From positions 14,346,888 through 14,410,887 of the forward strand of contig NC_058053.1 of assembly GCF_020085105.1 (NCBI RefSeq): DNA of 64,000 nucleotides. Direction: 5' to 3'. Below the pieces are notes generated by a model that was not told where the DNA came from, searched no databases, and worked only from the letters and a program-made list of their open reading frames with translations. The position numbers and the translations under genes are program-made. The stretch comes from Siniperca chuatsi. Its lineage: Eukaryota > Chordata > Actinopteri > Centrarchiformes > Sinipercidae. The number at the start of each line of letters is the position of its first letter. Within the stretch, counting starts at the first letter, position 1. Shown in pieces: positions 13,369 to 25,100 of the stretch.

Positions 13369-14785
13369 ATGGATTTTGTCTACAGCAGTGAGGTGCTGGT
13401 TATACAGCACCTCCAGAACAACTACAGGGAACTCCGTGTCTTCCTCAACTTCATGTCAACTGTGGGAGACCCTCGTAATATTTTCTCTGTTTATTTCCCC
13501 CTATGGTTCCATCTCAGTCATAATGTGGGCACCAAGATGATATGGGTGGCTGTTATTGGGGACTGGTTCAATCTTATTTTCAAATGGTGAGCTGACTCTA
13601 AGATTAATATTTCATCTTTCAGAGCACTTGTGTATTTATAGACTTTAATCTGATACTTGTTTGCCAGGATTCTGTTTGGGCAGCGACCTTACTGGTGGGT
13701 GCAAGAAACTCACTTCTACCACAACGATTCATTCCCACATTTGGAGCAATTTCACATCACATGTGAAACAGGGCCAGGTTAGCGTTTATACATTATATTT
13801 TAGCTAATACCATTAAAAGTAATACTAACCAGCACCGTCAAACACTTTCTTCTGATGTTTCTTTATGCAGGAAGTCCATCTGGTCATGCCATGGGCTCAT
13901 CATGTGTGTGGTATGTGATGATCACCTCGGCTGTCAGCTTTACCAGACCGCCCTCCACTGTCACTTCTGTGCAGAGTTTTCAAAGGTGGGTGGTTATTTT
14001 GTATCATACCATTACATCAGTGGTTCCTCCATTACTGGTTGTGTCTAAATATTTCTATCCCTGCAGGTTTCACTTTTTGAGGTCTTGTCTGTGGATGGCT
14101 TTTTGGGTCATTCAGATAAGCGTTTGCATCTCCAGGGTTTTTATTGCAACACATTTCCCACATCAAGTTATCCTCGGCCTTTTAGCTGGTGAGTTTCTTC
14201 TTCCTTTCACAAGGTTATATACCATAGTTGTTTATGTTATAGTTAATAATTCTGTTTTTTCTACAATGTGTAGGTATGCTGGTTGCCGAGGCGTTTGATA
14301 ACATCCCCTCAGTCTACAACGCAAGCTTGAAAGTTTACCTCCAGACCAATGTTTTTCTTTTCTCTTCTGCTGTTTGCTTTTATCTGATCCTCAAATCAAC
14401 AGACATTGATCCTTTGTGGTCAGTTACTAAAGCCAAGAAGTGGTGTGCTAACCCAGATTGGATCCATCTTGACACAACACCTTTTGCCGGTCTGGTGAGA
14501 AACCTGGGACTCTTGTTTGGTCTGGGCTTGGCAGTGAACTCTCAGATGTTCATTCAGATCTGTAAGGAGAAGAATGGCTACAAAACCAGATTTAAACTCA
14601 TGTGTTTGACAGCAACGCTCACATCTCTGCAACTGTATGATTTTATCAAAATGCCCACTCACTCTGAGGGTCTGTTTTACATTTTATCATTTTGCAAGAG
14701 CGCTTCAGTTCCTCTTGTTGTGGTCGCTGTTATTCCTTACTGTGTTCAGTTACTGATTGGAGATGAGGACAGGAAGCTAGTTTAG
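13369..14785 (+). CDS. g6pc2: Glucose-6-phosphatase catalytic subunit, G6PC2 type
   Basis: ER membrane phosphatase of the PAP2 superfamily that hydrolyses glucose-6-phosphate on the lumenal side. In mammals G6PC2 is the islet form (family knowledge). Five exons: 13369-13586, 13668-13777, 13871-13985, 14067-14188, 14274-14785. They total 1077 nt, giving 358 aa against about 355 in human. The three phosphatase motifs are intact: K72..R79-P (KWILFGQRP), PSGHAMG with H115, and [11 protein letters not shown] with R171 and H177. Several hydrophobic membrane spans are visible. The start [16 protein letters not shown] aligns with the family; the upstream in-frame ATG at 13249 lies before the TATA box. 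The position next to abcb11 favours G6PC2 over G6PC1. In fish the name g6pcb has also been used, and I cannot settle the naming. Confidence 0.92.
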
Positions 14786-15102
14786 ATTATGGAAGAACTG
14801 TTATGTTTTATCACATTTTAATTAGCATTAAAGGATATCAGATGGGTTATGTCCTGTGTCAGACTGTTATTCACAGTTATTGCACAGTCACATAAGCACT
14901 GTTGAAATAAGTTACATTACTGGGGTAGAATAGAAATATGTTTTTTATGTGGTCTAACTTGATGTGATAAACATAGCAAAGTATGACATGTGTAGCCTCT
15001 CTGAGTTTTTGTCTTTTCTCTGTTTTGTTTGTTTTACATGTACAGCCCACTGTATGATTGAATATGTAAAGCATTAATGACATGATATAAAAGATGGTTG
15101 TA

Positions 15103-15108
15103 AATAAA
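15103..15108 (+). terminator. g6pc2: g6pc2 polyadenylation signal AATAAA
   Basis: AATAAA about 320 bases after the stop codon, at the end of an AT-rich 3' UTR. The next unit (from about 15120) resembles a dispersed teleost repeat, so the transcript probably ends here. Confidence 0.6.
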
Positions 15109-15117
15109 ACTGTTTCA

Positions 15118-15240
15118 TTTGGGAGACGCTTTTGCCCAAAGCGATTTACATTTTACCTACAAATACACACCAGGTGAAATGTAGGGTTCAGTGTCTTGCT
15201 CAAGAACATTTTGAGATGTGAAAAATTAATGGTCAAACAC
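15118..15240. repeat. Dispersed teleost repeat fragment
   Basis: Contains the words GACGCTTTTGCCCAAAGCGA and GTGTCTTGCTCAAGAACA, which I recognise as common interspersed sequence in fish genomes. A related piece with GTGTCTTGCTCAAGGACACC occurs in nostrin intron 8 at about 3610-3660. Ends are not defined. Confidence 0.5.
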
Positions 15241-16564
15241 AGGCTGTAGATTACAAGAAGTTCATTGCAAACATCAGATTCAAATGAAAGTTCAATTTAA
15301 ATAAATACATGAGAGTTTTTACCCTAGGCATGAAACAAGGTTATACCTCACCTGTAAAATATCTTTCAAAGACAAACTTGTTTTCTTCTTCGTCAGGCTT
15401 CATCTTAACAATCAATACTTACTTTTCCCTTCAGTCCAGCATATCAGTGATTAAACAGTAAATTAAGATCTGTTATGACTGTATTTTATCAGGCAATGCA
15501 TTGCTGCTCAACAGCAGATCTGCCTATACTTTTCTATAATTCCCTGCATTTTAACAGGACCCACTAAATCATTCAGGATTCCTCTCTTGCAACCCCCCGG
15601 TATGAACTGGAGATGTACTATGTATGTATATCCTGCTCTGTGTGAATTATATAATCTCTTATGGGTCGCTTAGTTTCTTCAGGCAAATTCAGATATCAAT
15701 CAGCCAAAATGTAATGAGGTAGAACAGAGTCTCTGATGTAACTAGATTAGGCAGATTAGTTCAACTCCCCGGCAGAACCTATTTCCACTTCTTTTCCCAC
15801 CGTCTGTGGTTGCTTAGCGTCCAGTGGCACCTGAGGCCTGGCACTAAATGATGTAACTGTCCTAACTGTGTAGGCTACTTGCTAAGCCAAGCTTGAAGAA
15901 ACAGCCCTGTGTTTGGGTACTTTATTATGCCACGGTGCTGAGGGTGAAACGAAATAGGACCGCTGAGCAGCTTATCCTTTATTCACTCCAACTTTAGTAA
16001 AATATTTAGAAAACTAAAGTTAGGAAGAAATCAGGAATAAATACATTTTAATTACATACATTATTGTTTGAAATGATGAAATAACAGTGACTTTTGTGTA
16101 GGATACAATTACATTCGTGTCACTTTTTCTTCAAAAATGTTGTGTTTAGGATTCATTTGATAGTTATTTTCAGGGGTTTTTTTTAAAAAAAAAGCAAAAC
16201 CCCTTAAATTCTTTTTTTCCAGTTAGACATACTTTCGGATTTTGTTATACTACCCAACAGTGCCCCCAAACTTCCCTCCAAGCTCACAGTTGATGTTTTA
16301 AACTCAAATGTGAACTGTGATTAAGTTTAAAACATTAACATTGAGCTGGAAAGAAATACTGAGATTTTTAGAGGGTGCTGTTACAAAATCAAGGGGTTGT
16401 TTTGGTCAAAAGAAAACATGAGAAATAAATCATAACTTTCAGAAATGTATTAGTTGCTAAACTACTACTACTAAAAGAACACTATTTCGATTTCTCGCAA
16501 CACGTTGTCACCAATGCAAGGATAATAATAGACTAGTCAAGTGACACAGTATAGTTTGATATTT
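15241..16564. other. Spacer between converging g6pc2 and abcb11
   Basis: About 1.3 kb without recognised coding sequence. The only structured part is the foldback element at 16192-16403, listed separately. The remainder is AT-rich unique-looking sequence. Confidence 0.45.
16192..16403. repeat. Foldback (hairpin) element, MITE-like
   Basis: Imperfect inverted repeat about 210 bases long. The inner arms 16281-16304 and 16324-16347 share ATGTTTTAAACT and its complement around a spacer of about 20 bases. The outer arms share GATTTTGTTA (near 16238) with TTACAAAATC (16381-16390), and AAAACCCCTT (near 16195) with AAGGGGTTGTTTT (16391 onward). Structure of this kind is typical of miniature inverted-repeat transposable elements. 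No open frame lies inside. Confidence 0.6.
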
Positions 16565-16570
16565 TTTATT
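16565..16570 (-). terminator. abcb11: Candidate abcb11 polyadenylation signal
   Basis: TTTATT on the plus strand (AATAAA on the minus strand), about 280 bases beyond the abcb11 stop codon at 16847-16849. Alternative hexamers exist nearby in the same AT-rich UTR. Confidence 0.45.
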
Positions 16571-16846
16571 TTAAAAAATCATTAACCATTTAATTTACAA
16601 AAGGAACTACTCATAAACAAATAAAGATGCAATAAATAGTTGTATCCCCACATAATTAATAATAAACCAAATAATTGCTACAAATTACAATTCTTCAACC
16701 AAGAAGATGCAAACACTTTCTATTCCATATGCCAAATGAAAAAAGTCTCTCCCAGTGTGACACCACAAGACAACAACATATTCATTCAAATGTACAATAA
16801 GACCTGACATTTCCATCACCTGCTCATCATATGTGGCTGCAAGCAC

Positions 16847-19132
16847 CTAGCTGATAGGAGTGCCCGTTGTGACGAGTTTATAATAGGCGCCCATCTTGGC
16901 CATGAGTTTATCATGTGTGCCTTGTTCTATGACAGCTCCTTGAGACATCACTGCTATGATGTCAGCAGTCTGGATAGTAGACAGCCGGTGAGCGATGACG
17001 ATGCAGGTTCGTCCTTTTCTCGCCTCGTCCAGAGCTGACTGGACAATCTGCAGGAAAACAGAGCCTTGTCAGGAACCCACTCTTTAAGTAAGTTGTCTTG
17101 GTGTAATATGTAAGTATTTGGAGATGTAAATCATGAAAAAGACACACTTATGTAAAGGAATACCTTGCTTTATGTTTATGCTATTTGATGGAGTTTAGAA
17201 ATGTATTACCTTTTCACTCTCTGTGTCCAGGGCAGAGGTAGCTTCATCTAGTAGCAGGATCTTTGGGTTCCTGACGATGGCCCGGGCAATGGCGATGCGC
17301 TGTTTTTGTCCTGTTGACAGCTGGGAGCCCTGGGCACCAACCTGAGTCTCATATTTCTTAAAATTTGTAAATGTATTTAAAGAAGTGGAGAAAGACAAGG
17401 TCAACAATGATGTAAACCTGTACCACCACAATAAAATACTTTCTCTTATTACAATATTAACTTGTTGGGTTTCCAGAAGCAATGCCTGATGTGTTTTGTT
17501 TGATTTAAACACTGTTTATGACGACACATCGGACAAAGTCACACTGATACAAGTCGTGCATATTTCAGACATTAAGCTGACAGCTGAGATTCAAAGGTCA
17601 TTTTTGAACTTGGAAACAGTAGTGGACAAAACATCCTCACCACAAGGTCTATTAAGTAGCTGTTCTGGAGCTCTTGATCATATCACATGATCTTCCTCAA
17701 CAGATGGAGTTTGCCCAGTTGTCGTGGAATTATAAATGAAATAAGAAATAAAACATTTTCTGACCATTTCAAGGACTTAAAATTGACTCAACTGTTCAAT
17801 TGGGCAAACTCCATCTGCTGAGGAAGATCATATGATACGATGGAAAACTCCAGAACAATGGACCATGTGGTGAGATTGTTTTGTCCATTGTAAAAGAATT
17901 GTTTGTTTAAGAAAACTTCACTCAGGTTTCAAATTGAAGGAGAGAGACACAGGCACACATAGTGTCTGCTCCTCCCTGCGCTACAACCTAAGGGAAGCGA
18001 TTTTATACTAAATGGATACATGTTTGTTCGCTAAAAGGTGTGTAGAGCAAACATAAGCTAATACACGTTTGTTTGAGATCGCCAAAGGGCAAGTGGAGCA
18101 AACGCTGACACGCACGAGTTAAGGTGTGACTCCTTACTTGGCTGGACTTTTTCACGATAACTCACTAGACTAAGTTCGTAAGTTCTTTGCCATGGGATTC
18201 AGAGGGTTTCACCCACAGGGGTCTATCATTGAAGTGTAAATAGTTTCAACACAGAGATCATTGTCAAGACATACAGAAAGACAGGCACTTAATCGAGGTA
18301 CACAAAATCAACAATATCAGATATAAACTAAAACTATTAGGTATTTACATTTTCATCTAGACAATAAAGATGACTGTTTTTAGAGCAACTTATAATAAGA
18401 ATGCTCTACACTCTGCATCATCCTGCCAGTTAATTTTTTCCTGCAAGGAACAACAGTTTATTAAGTAAACTATATTAAGTATAGTATTAATATCACAGTC
18501 AAATTAGCTTCCAACAACAATGCTTAAATTGTGTTCAATTCTTGTTAACAGTAAGAGAGTGGCTTACAGTACCAGACTAATCAAGATTTGGCAATGCATG
18601 TTTAAGCAGTGTTGTACCACTCACATCTGGTAGCGTCATCACAAAGTCATGAAGGTAGGCTTTTTTAGCGGACTCAACAATCTCTTCCATGCTGACACTG
18701 TGTGTGTTATCTCCATACTGGATATTCTCTGCTATGCTGCAACCAAACAACACTGGCTCCTGGGACACTATGCCAATCTGAGATCTTAGGAAGGGCACAT
18801 TGACTGTATGAGACGGGCGGCCATCAATCAACTGAAAATAAAAGATGACATAATTAAAACAGAGTTGATGGCTTTGGAATAGATTGAACTCATTTTGTGA
18901 TTAGTAAAATTTATGTCTAAATGAGTCTGCATACCACTTGCCCTTCATCAGGGTCATAGAACCTTTCCAACAGTTGAACACTGGTGCTTTTCCCACAGCC
19001 GCTGCTCCCAACAAATGCCAAAGTCTGACCAGGCTTCACGGACACAACCAGGCTGTTCAACACCTGGATATCTGGCCGAGTTGGATAGGTGAAGTTGCAG
19101 TTGAGGAACTCTATTTCACCTTTGAAGTTATC
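16847..19132 (-). other. abcb11: abcb11 exons 24-27: nucleotide-binding domain 2
   Basis: Exons 19132-18935, 18831-18625, 17356-17210, 17047-16847; about residues 1051-1300. Walker [10 protein letters not shown] at about 1092-1100, Q-loop in [10 protein letters not shown], signature LSTGQ at about 1198-1202, Walker B with the catalytic Glu intact (LLLDE, about 1219-1223) and H-loop His near 1254. The third position of the signature is Thr instead of Gly. The intron between exons 25 and 26 (17357-18624) holds the hairpin repeat at 17624-17886. Confidence 0.93.
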
Positions 19133-22100
19133 CTAAAGATGGATAACTAGACTTAATCATTTGAAAGTAACAGAATGACAAAATGACTTCCAATTATGTA
19201 TGATTTTGTCTTATTCACTGAATTCACCAACCCATTTCTCGCCATCTGTTTGGCTTAAGCTGATTTTAGGAACTCTGTCCAATAGTTTGAAGAACTGAGC
19301 AGCAGCAATTTTGGCTTTGCCGTAATCTGGAGTGAAGGAGGAAGCTTTGCCCAGTGCTATCCCACTGATTACTATAGCTGAAATCACTCTGAAGAAATAC
19401 CATATGAGCTTGATGATGTTTGGTAATCACATCACAGAACATAAAAATACATTTTAACATAGAATCTGAAAAAGACAGATTTTCCATTGAAAGAAATCAT
19501 TTTACCAACCTGAAAACCAACATGTATTGCAACCCCTCAGAGCTAACCAGATGGCCTCCATATCTAAAGGAAGCAGCATATGCCATGAAGATGACGCACT
19601 GGGAAAAACTAAAACAGAGCCCATAGATGTTGGCTTTCTTCTTGGCAGATTTATATGGAAGCTCGAGTTCTTGCTCATATGATTCCACAAATGAGCTCTC
19701 TTTGGCCAAGCCTGCAACCGTCCTGATGTTGGCAAAAGCCTCACTGGATACCTGTGGGAGAAAGTTAAGATCTTATACTGTAGCCTGTGGTTTCTCAGAG
19801 AAATGTATATCAATGGCCCTAAATGGCAAATGTTCTGTGGAGCTTACCCGACCTGCTGCTTCCATGGCATTTTTATCTTCATTTGCAAAACCTGTCAGCA
19901 TTTTGGCTTGGAACACCCCAGACAGCCCGATGAGTGGCAGGAAGCACATAATTATCAAAGTTAACTTCCAACTGAAGTAGAAAGCGATGATGAAAGACGC
20001 CCCAATGTTGGTCAACGAGGTAATGATCATGCCAATCTGAGATCCTGTTGCCTGCAGAAACCAGCCACATGCAAAACAATGTTGGAATTACAATACTAAA
20101 CCTATACTTTTTCTTGTGTTATAAATAATGTGAAATATGGATACATATATAAATATGGTTACTTACCCCCTTCACCATGGATGCATCAGTGGCCAGTCTG
20201 GTGGTCAGAGCTCCAGGGCTGTTTCTGGGGTCATCAAACCAGCCAATCTCCTGTCTCAACATGGCCTGGAAGCCCACTTTCCTTAGACGGCAGGTCAGCA
20301 GCTCTCCAGACTTAGCAAAAGCATATCCCTGGAACATTTAAATCAGAGTCAATTTACATGTGGATCCTAGATTATTTTGTTCTGCTTTTTCCTATATCAA
20401 GTTGACAAAGAGATGTTTACTCTAAATGTCTTAATTATGTTGCAAGTGCTGATGCAAACCTGTAAAAACTTGGAAAAGAAACTAGTCACAGCCACAAAGC
20501 ATAACAGAACACATATCCTGTTGATCTGCGCCTTCTGTTCGTTCAAGTCACGAATGGCAAACGTCTGCAAATACAAAGATCCTATAAGTAATTTGCTCTT
20601 CAACAAACTACATCAGCTTGTAAAACAGGACAGAAATCCATCACAAGCAAAGGGAGTATGTGAACCCTCACCCCAAGAATTTGGCTGGACAGGATAGCGT
20701 AGACTGGGATGACAGAGCCGTTGATGGCAGCTCCCAGTGAGCCCAGCAGCATGTAGGGCCATTCTGGTTGGTTGTACTTGAGGATACGTGCAACTGAGGC
20801 AGGCTCTACGTGTTCACCCTCACATTTCTGTTATAGAATATGCATTAAAACTGTTAATTTCCACAGGTCCGTTTGTAAAAAAGTAAATGTATTACACAAC
20901 ATAAAAGAGATTACATTTTCTGGTGTGATCTTCTTGTACGAAAGGGTCTTGAAATGGTTTGACAATTCGCTCTGAGATCGCAATGGAACAGAGCTCCTAC
21001 TGGAGTAATATTGAGAACATCAAATTATTTCACTGTGGTATAATAATATCTGATCCTACATTTTTTAGTGCTGGCTTTACTTACTGCACCTTTTACTGGA
21101 TCCACAGCTTCTACAGCTAAAACTCCTCACTTTTCGGTCAAAGTCTTCAAGAGCTTCACTGATCACATCTGGCAGAAAAAAATAACAAATCAATTCAGCT
21201 TTAATACAAGTATTGACACTTCTGTTGCTCTTTAACAGACACAGGAAGGACCTCCAAACACTCTATAGGATTGCCTACTGACTGCTGCTGGGTGCTTTGA
21301 AATGTGCTGTGTCAACCAATCAGGGTGGACCTCTTGTATCTGTAATCTATCTTAATGGGAGGGATTTGTGGGTACAGGGTGACAAGGCTAAAGGGTCCTG
21401 CCTGTGTACACAGAACATGGATTACATTAGGCCTACTTGTTTTATTTTATACATATTTTGCCTTCTAAGACACTCTATAGGCACTTTTCACAACAAACAT
21501 CTTTATCTGTCAAAGCAGGAAAAGCACAGGTGTAATTAATAACATTAACCATGGCTGCAATTCAGTTCCATGGCTCTTGTTATATGTATGTAGCTGGCCC
21601 ACACCACAACCACCACCTCTGATTGTGTATGACAGAAGAAGGTGGGTACGTTAATATAACTGGTAGCCACATTCAGGGGTAAGCAGGCAAACCAACATGG
21701 TCAAAATGTATTAGAGGGCAAAACTTGTGAAATGGAACCTTGTATGTTAACAAGGTTTAAGGATGTGAAATGCACTAGAGTTGAAACAATTAACAGAAAA
21801 TTAATTGGCCACAATTTTGGTAATCAGTTAATCATTAGTAATTAGTATTTTATCAAGCAAAAATATAAAACACTATCTTTCCAGGTTCTAAAATGTGAAG
21901 ATTTGCTGCTTTTCTCTGTTGTAAACTCAATATATTTGGGTTTTGGACTGTTGGTTGGACATTTGAAGATGTTACCTTGGACTCTTTTAGACCAAAAGAT
22001 CAAAAATAATAATTTACAGATTAATCTATAATGATTATCACCACAAGTTGCAGCCCTACTCTACTGATTAGCAGCCTTACATAAATCCTACCATTAGTTG

Positions 22101-25100
22101 TGTTGGATGTGTCTTGGTTCTGCAGGGTGACCAGGGTGAAGTAGACACCTTGCCTTTCTATTAGCTCGCTGTGCGTTCCCTTCTCCACAGCCTGTCCATG
22201 CTCAATACCAATGATGACATCTGCATTTCTAATTGTGGAAAGACGGTGGGCTACAGAAATTGTTGTCCTGCCCATGCACACCTGCACAAATATAGCAGTT
22301 ATTAGGGTGCCACAAAACCTGATGTGTTGCTGAAGTTAATGGTCAAAGTGTCCTCAATTATATAGTTTATGGGTAGAGAGTGGCTCACCTTATTCAGTGC
22401 TTCCTGGACAACAGCCTCACTCTCATTGTCTAAGGCAGATGTGGCCATGTCCAGCAGCAGGATCCTGGGGTTTCGGATCAGAGCTCGAGCGATGGCAATC
22501 CTCTGCTTCTGTCCTCCACTCATCTGTCCTCCACCTTCTCCCACCAGAGTATCAAATTTCTGGTGGATAAGTAGCAACATGTTAATTTTAGGCTTGTTAA
22601 ATCACTAACACACATTCACATATTTGACTGTGAAACATTTGTATGTACTGTAATTATTCTGTATTATCTTTAAATATGTAAACGTACCTGTGGCAAATCC
22701 ATAATAAAATTATAGGCATTAGCCTCTTTTGTTGCCTGGATGATTTCTTGCATGGTTACTTCAGGGCGACCAAACCGGATGTTTTCTGCAATGGTTGTAG
22801 CAAACAGCACTGGCTCCTGCTCTACAATACCAATGAGAGATCGGAGCCACTGGATATTTAAAGTACGAATGTCATGGCCATCCAAAGTCACCTGAGAATG
22901 AGAATTACATATGTGATATGTATTACACTGAAGCCTTCATACTTTCCACTGATGTCCTGTGTGACTGTGCAGTTGTTCAGATTGTTACCATTCCTTCATT
23001 TGGGTCATAAAACCTTTGGAAGAGCTGGATTGTGGTGCTCTTTCCAGATCCGCTCGGTCCCACAAAAGCAGTGGTTTCTCCTGCTTTGATCTGCATGCTC
23101 AGATCATTTAAAATCTGAAAAAGTAGTTGTAGTAGAGTTGAATTTTGAGAACTGAGAAATGGACACAAAGATATTAGAGTTGAAGAAATTTACCTTGACT
23201 TCAGGCCGGGATGGATAGAAGAAAGTGACATTATGGAACTCAATGTCACCTCTTACTCTGTCTAATTTGTAACCTTCTTCTGAGAAACAATCAATTTTTG
23301 GCTCCTGTGAACATTAACAGCACATTTACACATTTTATGATGAAGATTATTTTACTTAAACTGTACTGTTTCCAATCTGGATTGTATCTGCAATAAAGTC
23401 TTAAGTAGCATCCTGATTTTACCCGGTCAATTGTGTCAAAGATGACCTTTGCTGCAGCACAGCCAGAAGCGAAGGCCTCCAGGCAGGGAGAGGCCTGGCC
23501 CAGCGACATAGCTGCCATGAGTACTCCAAAGAATACCTGGGGAAAAAAACACATCAGCCACATGTTGAAACAAAGGCCACTGTTTTTCAGATACTTATAT
23601 TATATTATATAGAGTACCATACCTGAATAAGCGTACCAGGAGACTGCTCCTTGGTGTCGATGACCAACTTAGAGCCATACCAAAAGGCCAAAGTGAAACA
23701 AAAGAAAATGATGCACCATAGGTATCCTTGAAAAATGCCTATGATCGTTCCCTTTTTCATACCCAAGTTCTGAGCATCCACAAGGTTTCTGTCATATCTG
23801 TACAAATTTCACATTTTAATTTCATTTCAAATCATGGAGTAATGGCTCATCATCATTTGCAAACTTCTTGTGATCTTAGAAAATGACAAAAACACCTTTC
23901 AGCTTCTTTTTCCTCCCCACCAAATGCTGCTACTGTTCTGATGGACGACAGGACCTCATCAGCCACGGCCCCTGCCTTTGCGTAAGCCTTTAGCTCTTGT
24001 CCTGCCAGTCTGCCCACAGCCTTCAGTAACAAGAAAGAAAATGACACAAAAACATTGTAAAAACATATAATTTGTTTAAACTTTGTGACATATGTGACAC
24101 ACAAACAGTCCATCCCTACCATGGACGTAAGTCCAGCAGCTATGCCAATCAACGGGCTCACTGCTATGACCACCAAAGTCAGCTTCCATCCGCCAATGAA
24201 TCCAACCATGAAGCCAAACACAAACGTAGAGATCCTCTCAATGAAGACACACACCTGGTCAGCAATGGCATTGTTGATCTTGTTGATATCACTGTAAAGG
24301 AACAGAAACACTATTCTGTGTAAAACATTCTCCCAGCTTTGCACTGATAACAGCCTGATCTGCAGATAGAGAGCCCCAACTCACTCTGATATCCTTGTGT
24401 TCAGTTCACCAACAGTGTTGCAGTCAAACCATCCGATCTCCATTTGCATTACTTTTCTGAAATAAGTCTTTCGGATTCTCTGAATTTGACTTGCACCCGC
24501 TGACACCCAGAAGAAAATCTATAGTGTGAACAAAATTATTTCTTCGACTAGATATAATGTGCTACACCATCATAAGCCATAATTACTCAAGAGGGTTTTA
24601 AATGAAAGCTCAATATGGCAAGCATAAATACTTACCTGAAAATAACTAACAAACAGAACTCCTAATCCAATTCCAACAAAGTAATATGCAAACATGGTCA
24701 TCTGTGTTTCAATATCCACCCTGCCGAGAGAATAAAAGAGTAACAATAGCTTTTCACTGTAACAACAATCACATCAACAATAATCTAAAGACTTACCCAC
24801 AGTACACAGTGTTGTTTTCAGCTGTTTCATAAATGGAGCCATTTCTCCAATAGATGCTGTTGTTGTTGCATTCCTTGTTCGGGTCTTTCAGTTCTTGGAC
24901 CTCCAGCTCATAAGCCACAAATGTGTTTGTCATCATGCCGTACACCAGAAGCATGCAAGGTGAAGCTGCCCCGTGTACAAGGGCACACAAACCACCCACT
25001 ACCATCATCGCAGTGTCTTTGCAAGTGACAAATCGAAACTGCAAAAAGGAATTTGTGGATTTTTTAATTCTTTTAACAATGAAGTTGTGAGAATTTGCTT

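Noticed and set aside
20915-21168. Alternative donor A|GTAAGT for abcb11 exon 16
   Set aside because: It is the stronger donor by eye but shifts the frame of exon 17. AAAAG|GTGCAG keeps the frame and aligns with the mammalian linker.
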